Assembly: GCA_947573135.1 (NCBI GenBank)
Contig: CANPDU010000024.1
Coordinates: forward strand, 1 to 52,272
DNA from: an uncultured Bacteroidales bacterium
Lineage (GTDB): Bacteria > Bacteroidota > Bacteroidia > Bacteroidales > Muribaculaceae
DNA length: 52,272 nt
Direction: 5' to 3'
This document shows positions 43,449 to 52,108 of this stretch, piece by piece. Position 1 is the stretch's first letter. The number at the start of each line of letters is the position of its first letter. The notes below the pieces were generated by a model. The model saw only the letters and a list, made by a program, of their open reading frames with translations, ran no database searches and was not told the DNA's origin. The translations under genes and the position numbers were made by a program.

Positions 43449-43957
43449 TTCTTTGAATATTTGAACAGGTTTAATATATTGCTTAAGGTTTTACGTTCTT
43501 TATTCCATTTGCCCTCTTTATAAGTGGCGCTTTCCGGCAAACCGTTCTGAGACAGGCAAAATGTCGGTTTTTGTTCGTCGGTGAAGATTTTCTCTATGTC
43601 AGGCCACAGGAATTGACAACTTGTCCTGATCTCATATTCATTTTTTTTGAGATCGATGAACAATATCTTTGTTTTGACAGGTTTATAACTGTTGTCTCCG
43701 CTGACAATTGTGATGTTCTCAGGCGTCTCTATATGTTTCGACTTGATTGTGAAGTTGATTGTGACTGTGTCACTCCATGTGAGGCATGTCATATCATATT
43801 CAAACCGTCTGATGCCTTCTGTCTTCGAAAGTTTTTGCGGCATTATGAAAAAAATTGTACCGTCCTGAGTCATACGGCTCGCATATCGATCGCCGGTTTC
43901 CTGACTGTAGCCGCTGAAGACAAATAATGCCGCCAATATTAATAAAAGATATCTCAT
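43445..43957 (-). CDS. Exported protein of unknown function, first gene of caspase-2 operon
   Basis: 170 residues from the ATG at 43957 (MRYLLLILAALFVFSGYSQ gives a signal peptide); a start 18 bp earlier is possible but weaker. The mature part has beta strands (GTIFFIMPQKLSK, DTVTINFTIKSKHIETPE, VKTKILFIDLKKNEYEIRTS) and two cysteines that could pair. No family is recognised. Its stop overlaps the caspase start (ATGA at 43445-43448), so it is translated with it. The three genes 43957-41686 form one coupled unit. Confidence 0.75.
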   Translation of the reverse strand: MRYLLLILAALFVFSGYSQETGDRYASRMTQDGTIFFIMPQKLSKTEGIRRFEYDMTCLTWSDTVTINFTIKSKHIETPENITIVSGDNSYKPVKTKILFIDLKKNEYEIRTSCQFLWPDIEKIFTDEQKPTFCLSQNGLPESATYKEGKWNKERKTLSNILNLFKYSKK

Positions 43958-43973
43958 TGCTTGAAAAAGATTC

Positions 43974-44012
43974 AAAGTGGCCGGTATGACAGTTGTCCGG
44001 TCCGGCCACTTT
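43974..44012 (-). terminator. Hairpin between the TRL-like gene and caspase-2 operon
   Basis: AAAGTGGCCGG (43974-43984) and CCGGCCACTTT (44002-44012) form an 11-bp stem. On the minus strand it follows the TRL-like gene and is trailed by GAATCTTTTTC. It may be a full or partial terminator, since no separate promoter for the caspase operon is visible below it. Confidence 0.7.
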
Positions 44013-44026
44013 GTCTGTTTGGATAA

Positions 44027-44308
44027 TTATTCGCCGTAAACGCGAACGCCATAGATCGTTACAATACCAAGATAATTTTTGGTGTAAGAGTCTACGTGTG
44101 AGATTTTTGTTATACCGCCATTCTTGGCAGCCTTGTTGATACCGCAATCAGCAGAACCGCCGAAGATTGTGAGTACTGTTGTTGCTGTAGCGATACCGCA
44201 TTTGTTGCCTACAGGGTTGGATGTGGCGGTGACAGGTGTTGTTACAGAACAGCTTGCTGCAGTCGCAGCGACCAAGCATGCGAGAGCGAATTTTACGATT
44301 TTTTTCAT
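44027..44308 (-). CDS. TRL-like small lipoprotein
   Basis: 93 residues. Lipobox ATAASCSVTT (Cys20). The mature part fits the TRL-like family: NPVGNKCGIATATTVLTIFGGSADCGINKAAKNGG, with two cysteines, then ISHVDSYTKNYLGIVTIYGVRVYGE. Such proteins occur in many Gram-negatives, often as small stress- or envelope-linked lipoproteins, with no known mechanism. It lies downstream (on the minus strand) of the possible structured RNA at 44370-44653, which could be its 5' leader. Confidence 0.85.
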   Translation of the reverse strand: MKKIVKFALACLVAATAASCSVTTPVTATSNPVGNKCGIATATTVLTIFGGSADCGINKAAKNGGITKISHVDSYTKNYLGIVTIYGVRVYGE

Positions 44309-44369
44309 CGTTTAGATTGTTTTTTGCCCCATAAGACTCACAATCAGGGGCGTAAATAAAAATAGCGTG

Positions 44370-44653
44370 AGAGTCTGTACTTGTCACTCATCCCACAACT
44401 GGAGGCCTTCGCATTGCCCGGTAGAGTAGAACGAGCAACGCAGAAGCCCACGCTGATATGTACTTATAGGCAAGCGGACATTCTCTGATCGCCTTGCCTT
44501 TATATGTATATACACATCAACAGGCATCTACCGCTGCCTCATTTTCTGACTCTACCAAAGAAAGTTGCGAAGTTTCCAGTTGTCAGGAAAGAGCGCTTTG
44601 TAAACGCTTAAAAATATGTCTGCCGTAAAAAGGCGTTTACCGAAGATCGGTTT
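44370..44653. ncRNA. Candidate structured RNA or long leader
   Basis: Several inverted repeats lie in a row: H1 GGCCTTCGCATTGC/GCAACGCAGAAGCC (44404-44417 and 44435-44448), H2 GGCAAGCG/CGCCTTGCC (44469-44476 and 44490-44498), H3 AGGCA/TGCCT (44522-44526 and 44535-44539), H4 GTAAACGC/GCGTTTAC (44600-44607 and 44633-44640), H5 ACCGA/TCGGT (44639-44643 and 44647-44651). The H1 loop holds GGTAGAGT (44420-44427), complementary to ACTCTACC (44549-44556) and, over six bases, to the H3 loop. H1 pairs better on the minus strand (a G-U instead of A-C), so it may be the leader of the TRL-like gene. No known RNA family is recognised; I cannot fold it numerically. Confidence 0.4.
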
Positions 44654-44674
44654 GGCCTGATATTTTGGCGACGG

Positions 44675-44682
44675 TAAAGTTA
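44675..44682 (-). promoter_or_regulatory. Possible leftward -7 box for the structured-RNA region
   Basis: Reads TAACTTTA on the minus strand, one base off consensus and the same variant used at 20912. It would start a transcript entering the hairpin region and the TRL-like gene. No -33 TTTG is seen. Confidence 0.25.
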
Positions 44683-44774
44683 GTAAATATATTTGAACAG
44701 TTATAATAAAATGTTTAAAAACATACTATTTCGATAGATTTGAAATTAATTGTCGTGATGTCAGATAAATAAGC

Positions 44775-44782
44775 TACCTTTG
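44775..44782 (+). promoter_or_regulatory. -7 box of the potassium-channel gene
   Basis: TACCTTTG matches TAnnTTTG, 31 bp before the ATG at 44814. The -33 region is not consensus. Confidence 0.45.
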
Positions 44783-44813
44783 CGACTGTATTGTATAACC
44801 TCGGATCATTATC

Positions 44814-45565
44814 ATGTCACGACAGGGTATTTTTAATCTTATCGACCGCGGTCAGAGCGGCACATGGAAGAGCAGGATATATGAATGGTATATGCTTGTG
44901 ATGATACTCGCCAGCATCGTTCCGCTGATGTTTATTGAATTCCATCCTGTGTTCAGAACCATTGAGATCGTTACTGTCACGGCATTCATCATCGACTATC
45001 TGATACGTTGGTCGACGGCTGATTATCAGTTGAAAAAAGGATGGTTGTCATTCGTGATCTATCCGTTCACGCCTATGGCCATAATCGACTTGCTTTCGAT
45101 TTTGCCCGGTCTGAACCTCATAAATCATGAGTTCAAGCTTCTGAGACTGACCCGTATGCTCAAGATTGTGAGCCTGCTGAAGATATTCAGATATTCCGAC
45201 AAGATCACGATATTTTTCAGAGTCCTGAAGAAGGAACGTCAGGTTCTGTTGTCGGTTCTCATGCTCGCGCTGTTCTATATTTTTATTACGGCGCTGGTGA
45301 TGTTCAACGCCGAACCTCATATTAATCCGCAGACCGGCGAAGAAACCTTTCATTCATTTTTCGACGCCCTTTATTGGGCGACGGTCACTCTTACAACGGG
45401 GGCTATGGCGATCTGTGTCCGGTGACTGATCTCGGACGGGTTGTGTCAATGCTGTCGTCGTTGTTCGGAGTTGCCATAATTGCGCTGCCTTCCGGCGTCA
45501 TTACAGCGAGCTACCTCGAAGAGCTTCGTGAGCGCCGCTCAGGCAATCGCAAAGAGTCTGTCTGA
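44814..45565 (+). pseudogene. Voltage-gated-type potassium channel, frameshifted in the selectivity filter
   Basis: The first frame encodes 203 residues: four membrane helices (WYMLVMILASIVPLMFIEF, FIIDYLIRW and others), the S4-like charged segment FKLLRLTRMLKIVSLLKIFRYSD, a fifth helix and the pore helix FFDALYWATVTLTT. It then reads GAMAICVR and stops at 45425. The other frame continues with GGYGDLCPVTDLGRVVSMLSSLFGVAIIALPSGVITASYLEEL, the normal filter end and sixth helix. The break is in the run ACAACGGGGGCTAT (about 45393-45406); one extra base, e.g. ACG-GTG-GGC, would restore the TVGYGD filter. It is either a real loss of function or a sequencing error at a G run. Confidence 0.85.
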
Positions 45566-45586
45566 CTTTGCGGTTCAAGATATGTG

Positions 45587-46690
45587 TCAGACGTTGAAGC
45601 GGAAGTGCATGATGTCGCCGTCCTGCACGACATATTCTTTGCCTTCGACCGACAGTTTGCCGGCTTCGCGGACTCCGTTCTCGCCCCCGAGGCTCACATA
45701 GTCGTCATATTTTATGACCTCGGCGCGGATAAAGCCTTTTTCGAAGTCGGTGTGTATGATGCCGGCGCATTTGGGTGCTTTCGAGCCGCGGATAAAGGTC
45801 CACGCGCGCACTTCGTCGGGGCCGGCGGTGAAGTAGGTCTGAAGATCGAGCAGAGCGTAGGCGGCGCGGATCAGACGCGACACGCCTGACTCTGTAAGGC
45901 CGATTTCGTTGAGGAATTCCTGGCGCTCCTCGTAGGTGTCGAGTTCGGCGATCTCGCTTTCGGTCTGGGCTGCGACAATGAGCAGCTGGGCGTCCTCGTC
46001 CTTGATGGCCTCGCGGACGGCATCGACATATTTGTTGCCTGTGACGGCCGATGCGTCGTCGACGTTGCAGACATACATCACGGGTTTCGAGGTCAGCAGG
46101 AAGAGCTCGCGGGCGAATTTCTGATCATCGGGCGTCTCGAATTTGACGGAGCGCGCCGGCAGTCCCTGATCGAGGGCGTCTTTTATCTGACGGAGCACCT
46201 CGTACTGCATCTTTGCGACCTTGTCGCCGCCTGTCTGTGCGGCTTTCTGTGTCTTGGCGATGCGGGCCTCGACGGTCTCGAGATCCTTGAGCTGGAGCTC
46301 ATAGTCGATGATTTCCTTGTCGCGGACCGGATCGACCGAACCGTCGACGTGGGTGATATTGTCGTCGTCAAAGCAGCGGAGCACGTGGAGTATGGCGTCG
46401 GTCTCGCGGATATTGGCGAGGAATTTATTGCCGATACCTTCTCCCTTTGAAGCGCCTTTCACGAGGCCGGCGATGTCGACGATTTCTACCGTCGCCGGAA
46501 CGATCGACTTCGGCTGACACATCTCGACGAGCTTTGTGAGACGATCGTCAGGCACGGTGATCACGCCGACGTTGGGTTCGATTGTGCAGAAAGGGAAATT
46601 GGCCGACTGAGCCTTGGCGTTTGAAAGACAGTTGAAAAGGGTCGATTTGCCGACGTTGGGCAGACCCACGATGCCGCATTGAAGAGCCAT
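45587..46690 (-). CDS. ychF: Redox-regulated ATPase YchF (Obg-like)
   Basis: Ribosome-associated P-loop NTPase that prefers ATP. 367 residues, standard. GLPNVGKST (9-17) is Walker [12 protein letters not shown] is the switch I region; [20 protein letters not shown] is the G3/switch II block, in which the usual catalytic glutamine is replaced by a hydrophobic residue as in all YchF. The coiled-coil helices lie at about 130-195, YVCNVDD supplies the base-recognition region, and the TGS domain is at about 280-365 ([26 protein letters not shown]). Housekeeping gene with its own promoter. Confidence 0.98.
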   Translation of the reverse strand: MALQCGIVGLPNVGKSTLFNCLSNAKAQSANFPFCTIEPNVGVITVPDDRLTKLVEMCQPKSIVPATVEIVDIAGLVKGASKGEGIGNKFLANIRETDAILHVLRCFDDDNITHVDGSVDPVRDKEIIDYELQLKDLETVEARIAKTQKAAQTGGDKVAKMQYEVLRQIKDALDQGLPARSVKFETPDDQKFARELFLLTSKPVMYVCNVDDASAVTGNKYVDAVREAIKDEDAQLLIVAAQTESEIAELDTYEERQEFLNEIGLTESGVSRLIRAAYALLDLQTYFTAGPDEVRAWTFIRGSKAPKCAGIIHTDFEKGFIRAEVIKYDDYVSLGGENGVREAGKLSVEGKEYVVQDGDIMHFRFNV

Positions 46691-46740
46691 TTATATAAGT
46701 GTGATTAATTGTTCGGAAATGTGATTGTTGATTTTCTCTG

Positions 46741-46771
46741 CAAAGTTAAGAATAATACCGCAGACCGCGAA
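46741..46771 (-). promoter_or_regulatory. ychF promoter
   Basis: Read on the minus strand: TTCG, a 19-bp spacer and TAACTTTG, one mismatch in the -33 box, about 50 bp before the ATG. Confidence 0.6.
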
Positions 46772-46780
46772 ATCTTACTA

Positions 46781-48106
46781 TTACTTAACGATCTTGTCAA
46801 TCACGAATTTCACAAATGCCTCGCCGTTTTCAAAACCTTTTACGCCGCCTAACGACGAATGTCCCTCGGTCGTCGGATGGCCGATGACCCAGTTTATATT
46901 TTCATCTAACGGAAGTGTCTTTTCAAGAGTGTAAACATCGAAGCCCTTGTCTGCCGGAATAAATACAAGGTATTTGCACAGCGGTGTTTCCGTCGGATCG
47001 TCAAAGGTCCACAGCACACATTCCTTATCTCCTATTGTGATCAGATCATCTTTGACCACATCTGATCTGAATTGAGGTATAAATCCTCCCGACGGCAGAT
47101 CCTCTTCTATTATGTAAGCGACGTTAGTCATCTGAAACGGATTTCCGGCCTTTGATGCTAATACCGGTGCGTACTGAAATTCAAAGGAGTAAAGGCTGAC
47201 CGGGATCTTCTCTGCGTTGGCATAGCTGATAATATCCATAGCTTCGTCCTTGTAGTCTTTCGATGCCTCAGGCGACTCCAGCACTTTGCTTGCAAGTTCG
47301 ATTGCACCTTTTGCATCGCCGGTCTTGACTTTCAGCTGGGCAAAGTTGAGCAGGATAAGGACGTCGTCAGGCGCTATTTCGAGTGCCTTACTGTAATATT
47401 TGGCGGCCGCCTCTGCGTCATGCCTGTAATTTCCGACTATTATACCATAAATGTTCAGCAGGCGGAATTCGTTCGGAAAATATTTCAGCCCTGTGTCAAG
47501 TAACTGTTCGGCAAGATCTAAGTCAATACTATCTTTGCTGATGATGTCGTTAAGGTATCCGACCGCGAGAGCCGTGAATATTCTTTCTCTCGGCACTTCA
47601 GGAGAAAAAGAATCATCAACAATCCATTTGCCTTTGTTTTGCTCCTGACGCTTGAATGCTTTTTCGAAATCACGTATGAATTCACTATAAAATTCCAACT
47701 GATAATCGGTGATGAGTTTATATTGGCGAAGTTCGAATATGTCGGGATTATTATTGATTGCACCATCTATAATTGAGTATGCCTTGTTGATCACGACCGG
47801 ATCAAGTTCATGGTCAATGACGATATTATATGTTGAGTCATTGCCGGCGTTTTTATTTTTTGCTTTTGTAATGACCGGCTTGTAGCAGTCGAGTAACAGT
47901 CGCCTGCATTTTGCAATAGCAAGTTTCGGATCATCGGGCGCTGATTTTCCCCACAAAGATAAGATGCTGTCTAATTGCGGTTTGTGCTGATCTCTGCGGT
48001 CCATATCCATGATGCTGCCAAACTCGGCAGAGTAGTTCTGACACCAAACGGTTGTTGAGCCGAACAGAGCGACCGCTGCGATTGTCATTAAAATTTTAAA
48101 TTTCAT
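46781..48106 (-). CDS. Exported TPR-containing protein of unknown function
   Basis: 441 residues with a signal peptide (MKFKILMTIAAVALFGSTTVWCQ). Helical repeats of TPR type are clear at about 190-290: AEQLLDTGLKYFPNEFRLLNIYGII, AAAKYYSKALEIAPDDVLILLNFAQL, AKGAIELASKVLE. The C-terminal 150 residues are a separate, mostly beta domain (YSFEFQYAPVLASKAGNPFQMTNVAYI, CVLWTFDDPTETPLCKYLVFIPAD) with no recognised family. It probably works in the periplasm as a scaffold. It is monocistronic with a consensus promoter. Confidence 0.8.
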   Translation of the reverse strand: MKFKILMTIAAVALFGSTTVWCQNYSAEFGSIMDMDRRDQHKPQLDSILSLWGKSAPDDPKLAIAKCRRLLLDCYKPVITKAKNKNAGNDSTYNIVIDHELDPVVINKAYSIIDGAINNNPDIFELRQYKLITDYQLEFYSEFIRDFEKAFKRQEQNKGKWIVDDSFSPEVPRERIFTALAVGYLNDIISKDSIDLDLAEQLLDTGLKYFPNEFRLLNIYGIIVGNYRHDAEAAAKYYSKALEIAPDDVLILLNFAQLKVKTGDAKGAIELASKVLESPEASKDYKDEAMDIISYANAEKIPVSLYSFEFQYAPVLASKAGNPFQMTNVAYIIEEDLPSGGFIPQFRSDVVKDDLITIGDKECVLWTFDDPTETPLCKYLVFIPADKGFDVYTLEKTLPLDENINWVIGHPTTEGHSSLGGVKGFENGEAFVKFVIDKIVK

Positions 48107-48135
48107 GGCTTAAAATTAAGTGGTTGATGCATTTG

Positions 48136-48166
48136 CAAAGATAATACCAGAAATTATAAATGCAAA
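48136..48166 (-). promoter_or_regulatory. Promoter of the TPR-protein gene
   Basis: Read on the minus strand: TTTG, a 19-bp spacer and TATCTTTG, a full consensus match 30 bp before the ATG at 48106. Confidence 0.85.
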
Positions 48167-48187
48167 ATATTATGAGAATATTAATGC

Positions 48188-50131
48188 TCAGCGGCGGAGA
48201 GTGGCCGGTCGGGAGTGGAGGCGCTCGAGGAGTGACATGGCTTCGACTTCGTCGGGGCTGATGTGCTCGAACATATGTGAGACTGTGGCGACAGGCGCCG
48301 ACGGGCGCCCGGTGTGGAAGACGGCGAGACGTCGTCGGGCGCGTGAGAACGCTACATAATAGACCCGCGCGTCGTCGCCGCCACGTGCCGTCTCGATTCG
48401 CGAGGCGTTGTAGACGATAACGTTGTCAAATTCGAGGCCTTTGGCTTTGTGGACGGTGATCACGGTGACCGGTTCGTCGGTCAGCAGGTCGCCTTCGTTG
48501 AAGGTCCGCAGCTCAGGTAGTCCGGAGAAGAGTTGCTGTGCAAACGTTGCCGCGTTGCCGCGTGAAGCGAGGGTGCGGCTGATAAAGGCGATGACGGCCG
48601 TCCACCGGGTGATCTCGCTGATGTAGCCGCGGGAGAGAAAGTAATCATATGTGCGGTCCATTTCTGCGGCCAGAGGATTTTCGTCGACGGGCGCTGCGGT
48701 GAGCATAGCGAGGGTCTGACTGTAGAGCGGTCCGTAGTTTTCTCTGAATTTTTCTGAAATTTTGCTGACTAAGGGTGACGCAACGAAGTCGGCTGCTTCC
48801 GGCGTTATGGTTTCGGGACGCGCTTTGTCGTCGAGCAGGACGACCGGAGTCAGACCGAAGGCGGCGAGCCGGGCGACAAGGCTCCGGGCCTCGGCGAGGG
48901 TGGCGACGACACGGGTGCGGTAGAGCAGGGCGGCCCACTCAGTGCGCCGCCCGGGATCGGCAACGACGGCAAGGTGGGCATAGACAGTTTTGAACGGTAC
49001 GCGGCGGAAAAGGTCATTGCGCGACACAAGAGTGTTGCCGATGCCGTGGGCTGTCAGGAGCGCGGAGATCTCCTCAGCTTCGTCGTTGGTGCGTGTCAGC
49101 ACGGCGATACGCTCGTCAGGACCGGCGGTTTTCCAAGCCCGCACTTTTGCGGCCACGGCGTTGGAAAGGTTGCAGTCTGTGGGGGCGAGGAGCTGCATGG
49201 CACCGTTGGCACGGTCTGGACCTCCGGCCGCTTCGGGCAGCAACCGTCGGTCAATGCCCAGGCATGACGATGCGAATTCGTTGCAAAGGGCGACGAGGTA
49301 GGCCGGAGAGCGGTAATTGCGCGCCAGACGGTAGATGGCTGACTCGCAGCGTAGCTTGAGTTTGTCGAGGGCGGGGCCTCCGGCTCCTATGAATTCGAAT
49401 ATCGCCTGCTGCTCGTCGCCGAGATAGACGACGGTCGAAGGGCCGTCGGCAGTGATGAGGTCGATGATGGCGAGCTGCAGGGGTGTGAGATCCTGGACTT
49501 CGTCGACCTGCAGCCATGTGTAGGCCGAGTAGAGGAGCGATCCGCGGGGATGTGATACGAGAGCCTGATAGGTGAGCAGCAGGAGATCGTCGAAGTCGAT
49601 GAGACGCTCAGCTGCCTTATAGTCGCGGTAGGCTGAGGCGGCACGGATATATGCCGGGTCGGGATTGAAGTCGAGGCGGCGATGCAACGGGAGTGGAAAT
49701 TCGTTTTCGCGCTGGAAGAGCAGCATTGCGAGATCGGCGATCCGGCGGCGCTCGAAATTTCGGCGGATGCCGAGCGATGATTGTAGCCAAGCGTCGCGGT
49801 CGTCTTCGTCGAGAAGGGTGACGTCGGGAGCGATCAGACGGTTGTCATGGAGAAAGCGGCTGCAGAAGCGGTGAAGATTGCCGACAAAGAGTCCGTCGGG
49901 CACGGCTCCGAGTTCGGCGAGTATGCGGCTGTTCATTTCTCGCGAAGCGCGGTTTGTGAACGTCAGGCATATCATGTCGGCGAAAGGGATGCCGTGGTCG
50001 GCGCGTGCGCTGATGATGCGACGGGTGAGAAGGTGTGTCTTTCCGCATCCGGGACCTGCGAGCACGAGGGCCCGGCGCCCGTTGATGGCGATGATCTGTT
50101 GCTGAGCGTGGTCGTGGGTCAGTCGTGGCAT
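48188..50131 (-). CDS. UvrD/Rep-family superfamily 1 DNA helicase
   Basis: 647 residues. ATP-driven 3'-5' helicase of DNA repair or restart. Motifs in order: the Q-motif region HDHAQQQII, Walker A LAGPGCGKTHLL (about 24-35), motif Ia FTNRASREM, motif II LQVDEVQDLTPLQL, motif III YLGDEQQAIFEFIGA, motif IV YRSPAYLVALCNEF, motif V VITVHKAKGLEFDNVIVYN and motif VI YVAFSRARRRLAVFH. All motifs are present. It is shorter than UvrD (about 720) because domain 1B/2B insertions are small. Its start overlaps the end of murQ by 13 bp, so the two are coupled, although their functions are unrelated. Confidence 0.93.
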   Translation of the reverse strand: MPRLTHDHAQQQIIAINGRRALVLAGPGCGKTHLLTRRIISARADHGIPFADMICLTFTNRASREMNSRILAELGAVPDGLFVGNLHRFCSRFLHDNRLIAPDVTLLDEDDRDAWLQSSLGIRRNFERRRIADLAMLLFQRENEFPLPLHRRLDFNPDPAYIRAASAYRDYKAAERLIDFDDLLLLTYQALVSHPRGSLLYSAYTWLQVDEVQDLTPLQLAIIDLITADGPSTVVYLGDEQQAIFEFIGAGGPALDKLKLRCESAIYRLARNYRSPAYLVALCNEFASSCLGIDRRLLPEAAGGPDRANGAMQLLAPTDCNLSNAVAAKVRAWKTAGPDERIAVLTRTNDEAEEISALLTAHGIGNTLVSRNDLFRRVPFKTVYAHLAVVADPGRRTEWAALLYRTRVVATLAEARSLVARLAAFGLTPVVLLDDKARPETITPEAADFVASPLVSKISEKFRENYGPLYSQTLAMLTAAPVDENPLAAEMDRTYDYFLSRGYISEITRWTAVIAFISRTLASRGNAATFAQQLFSGLPELRTFNEGDLLTDEPVTVITVHKAKGLEFDNVIVYNASRIETARGGDDARVYYVAFSRARRRLAVFHTGRPSAPVATVSHMFEHISPDEVEAMSLLERLHSRPATLRR

Positions 50132-50946
50132 GCGTCACCGTTGTATGCGTCGATGGCGCGTTTGACTGATCCGTGCATGAGCAGCAGTCGCCGGGCGTCG
50201 TCGTAAGAGAGACCGAGCTCGTCGACGACCATGCGTGTGCCGCGGTCGATGAGTTTTGCGTTTGTGAGCTGCATGTTGACCATCTTGTTGCCTTTGACGC
50301 GACCCATCTTGATCATCACTGATGTTGTGATCATGTTGCATATCATCTTTTGTCCGGATCCTGATTTCATGCGCGAGCTTCCAGTGACGTATTCGGGACC
50401 GACGATCATCTCGATGGGAATGTCGGCGGCGTGACTTACGGGTGCGTCGGGGTTTGAGGTTATCGCGGCGGTCAGGATGCCGTTGCGCCGGCATTCGAGC
50501 AGAGCGTTGATGACGTAGGGAGTTGTGCCCGAGGCGGCTATGCCGATAACTGTGTCGTTGGCGTTAATGTTGAATTTTTCGAGGTCTTTCCAGCCCTGAA
50601 GTTTATCGTCCTCGGCGTTTTCGACGGGGTTTCGGAGCGCGGTGTCTCCACCGGCGATAATTCCTATGACCCACCCGGGGTCCATGCCGAAAGTCGGGGG
50701 TATCTCGGATGCGTCGAGTACGCCGATGCGTCCCGATGTGCCGGCACCCATATAGAAAATGCGTCCGCCCCGTTTCATACGGGCGACAATTTCGGTGACG
50801 AGTTTTTCGATCTGAGGTATGGCCCGGCCTACGGCTTCGGCGACTTTCCGGTCTTCGGTGTTGATGTCGCGGAGTATTTCGCCGACGGGCTTTTTCTCGA
50901 GGTCGTTGTAGAGCGAGGGTTGTTCGCTGATCTTGACGAAGGTCAT
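50119..50946 (-). CDS. murQ: N-acetylmuramic acid 6-phosphate etherase
   Basis: Cleaves the lactyl ether of MurNAc-6-phosphate to GlcNAc-6-phosphate and D-lactate, recycling cell-wall sugars. 275 residues, one SIS-type fold. IFYMGAGTSGRIGVLDASEIPPTFG (about 64-88) is the family signature; GIIAGGDTALRNPVENAEDD, GIAASGTTPYV, and VTGSSRMKSGSGQKMICNMI with the catalytic-region lysine follow. Downstream of a ROK kinase gene and its hairpin, on the same strand. Together with murI and the DUF1460 protein it shows active wall recycling in this organism. Confidence 0.97.
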   Translation of the reverse strand: MTFVKISEQPSLYNDLEKKPVGEILRDINTEDRKVAEAVGRAIPQIEKLVTEIVARMKRGGRIFYMGAGTSGRIGVLDASEIPPTFGMDPGWVIGIIAGGDTALRNPVENAEDDKLQGWKDLEKFNINANDTVIGIAASGTTPYVINALLECRRNGILTAAITSNPDAPVSHAADIPIEMIVGPEYVTGSSRMKSGSGQKMICNMITTSVMIKMGRVKGNKMVNMQLTNAKLIDRGTRMVVDELGLSYDDARRLLLMHGSVKRAIDAYNGDACHD

Positions 50947-50982
50947 TGCAAGAAATGAATTGATGAATTATTATCTGCAATA

Positions 50983-51018
50983 AAAGGCCGGATCCCACAT
51001 GGTGAGATCCGGGCCTTT
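50983..51018 (-). terminator. Terminator after the ROK kinase gene
   Basis: AAAGGCC-GGATC and GATCC-GGGCCTTT form a stem of about 12 bp with one bulged base, 28 bp after the ROK stop on the minus strand, ending in a TTTTA run on that strand. murQ has no clear promoter of its own, so some read-through is likely. Confidence 0.75.
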
Positions 51019-51045
51019 ATATGATAATTGTTATCTGAACAGATC

Positions 51046-52050
51046 TCAGACAGCGGCGGTAGCGGCAGCCGTTGCCGGTGCGGCAGCGGGCATAGGCTTG
51101 GCTTCCCAACCGAGGGCGCTAGCTCCGAGAACAGCGGCGTCGGCTTCCTTGAGCTCGCTGAGGAGGACTTTGGCTTTGCCTTTGAAAATGGGGAGCATGT
51201 TTTTCTCCATCGCCTCACGCATGGGTTTGAGCAGGAGTTCGCCTGACTTGGCAAGACCGCCGAAGAGGATAAATGCTTCGGGCGATGAGAAGACCATCAT
51301 GTCGGCCATTGATTCACCGAGTATCTTTCCGGTGTATTCGAAAATTTCTTTGGCAATCTTGTCGCCGTTGATAGCGGCGTCGTAAACGTCTTTAGAAGTT
51401 ATGTCTTCAATGGGTAAGTTGCGCAGGAGCGACGGCTCGGTGCGAGTTTCGAGGAATTCGCGGGCAGTACGGGCGACTCCTGTTGCGGAGCAGTATGTTT
51501 CGAGGCAACCAGTGCGTCCGCATCCGCACAGACGTCCGTTGTTGCGCTTAACGATGAGGTGTCCGAGTTCGCCGGCATATCCGTCGTGACCATAGACGAG
51601 CTGTCCGTTGATGACGATACCTGATCCGACGCCGGTGCCGAGTGTGATCATGATGAAGTCTTTGAGACCGCGGGCAGCGCCGTAGGTCATTTCGCCGATA
51701 GCAGCGGCATTAGCGTCGTTGGTAATTGCAACGGGAATGCCGAATTTTTTGCTGACGAGTTCAGCGAGTGGCAGCGGAGTCTCCCAGGGCAGGTTAGCGG
51801 CAGAGTCGATCATGCCGGTGTAGTAGTTGGCGTTGGGAGCGCCGATACCTATACCATAAATTTTGTCCACGGCATCGTTTGCTTCGATAATCTTCATCGC
51901 CTCTGTGTAGAGTTCGTTGAGGTAGTCTTCGAACTTGTGATACTTCTGGGTCTTGATGGAGTTGCTTGCGATAACGACGCCTCTTGCGTCAACGATTCCG
52001 AATACGGTGTTTGTTCCGCCGATGTCGATTCCTAATACGTATGGTTTCAT
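51046..52050 (-). CDS. ROK-family sugar kinase (glucokinase-type)
   Basis: 334 residues. Phosphorylates glucose or an amino sugar with ATP in the cytoplasm. LGIDIGGTNTVFG (6-18) is the phosphate loop; GIGAPNANY, ITNDANAAAIGE (the catalytic aspartate lies in NDAN), and ITLGTGVGSGIV follow. The ROK zinc motif GHL...CGCGRTGCLE is complete. FILFGGLAKSGELL is the adenosine motif. Position before murQ suggests amino sugars (GlcNAc or MurNAc) as possible substrates; glucose is equally possible by family. The last 15 residues are Ala/Pro-rich (MPAAAPATAAATAAV), an unusual low-complexity tail. Confidence 0.93.
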   Translation of the reverse strand: MKPYVLGIDIGGTNTVFGIVDARGVVIASNSIKTQKYHKFEDYLNELYTEAMKIIEANDAVDKIYGIGIGAPNANYYTGMIDSAANLPWETPLPLAELVSKKFGIPVAITNDANAAAIGEMTYGAARGLKDFIMITLGTGVGSGIVINGQLVYGHDGYAGELGHLIVKRNNGRLCGCGRTGCLETYCSATGVARTAREFLETRTEPSLLRNLPIEDITSKDVYDAAINGDKIAKEIFEYTGKILGESMADMMVFSSPEAFILFGGLAKSGELLLKPMREAMEKNMLPIFKGKAKVLLSELKEADAAVLGASALGWEAKPMPAAAPATAAATAAV

Positions 52051-52100
52051 GCTACTGAAGGATGATATTTGATTTTTAGGGTAAGATATTTTTCTACTGA

Positions 52101-52108
52101 CAAAGTTA
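52101..52108 (-). promoter_or_regulatory. -7 box of the ROK kinase gene
   Basis: Reads TAACTTTG on the minus strand, 50 bp before the ATG at 52050. The -33 position has no TTTG. Confidence 0.5.

Larger units (their letters stand above)
44309..44813. other. Intergenic region with RNA-like inverted repeats
   Basis: These 505 bases hold no protein gene. They contain the set of hairpins listed separately (44370-44653), a leftward TAACTTTA box at 44675-44682 and a rightward TACCTTTG box at 44775-44782 for the channel gene. Confidence 0.6.

Noticed and set aside
44370-44653. tmRNA, RNase P RNA or 6S RNA
   Set aside because: None of the conserved core motifs of these RNAs could be found on either strand, and the side-by-side hairpins do not match the single long rod of 6S RNA.
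45393-45406. Programmed frameshift producing the full channel
   Set aside because: A -1 slip would give a TGGYGD filter rather than TVGYGD, and the site is not a standard slippery heptamer; a lost base is simpler.
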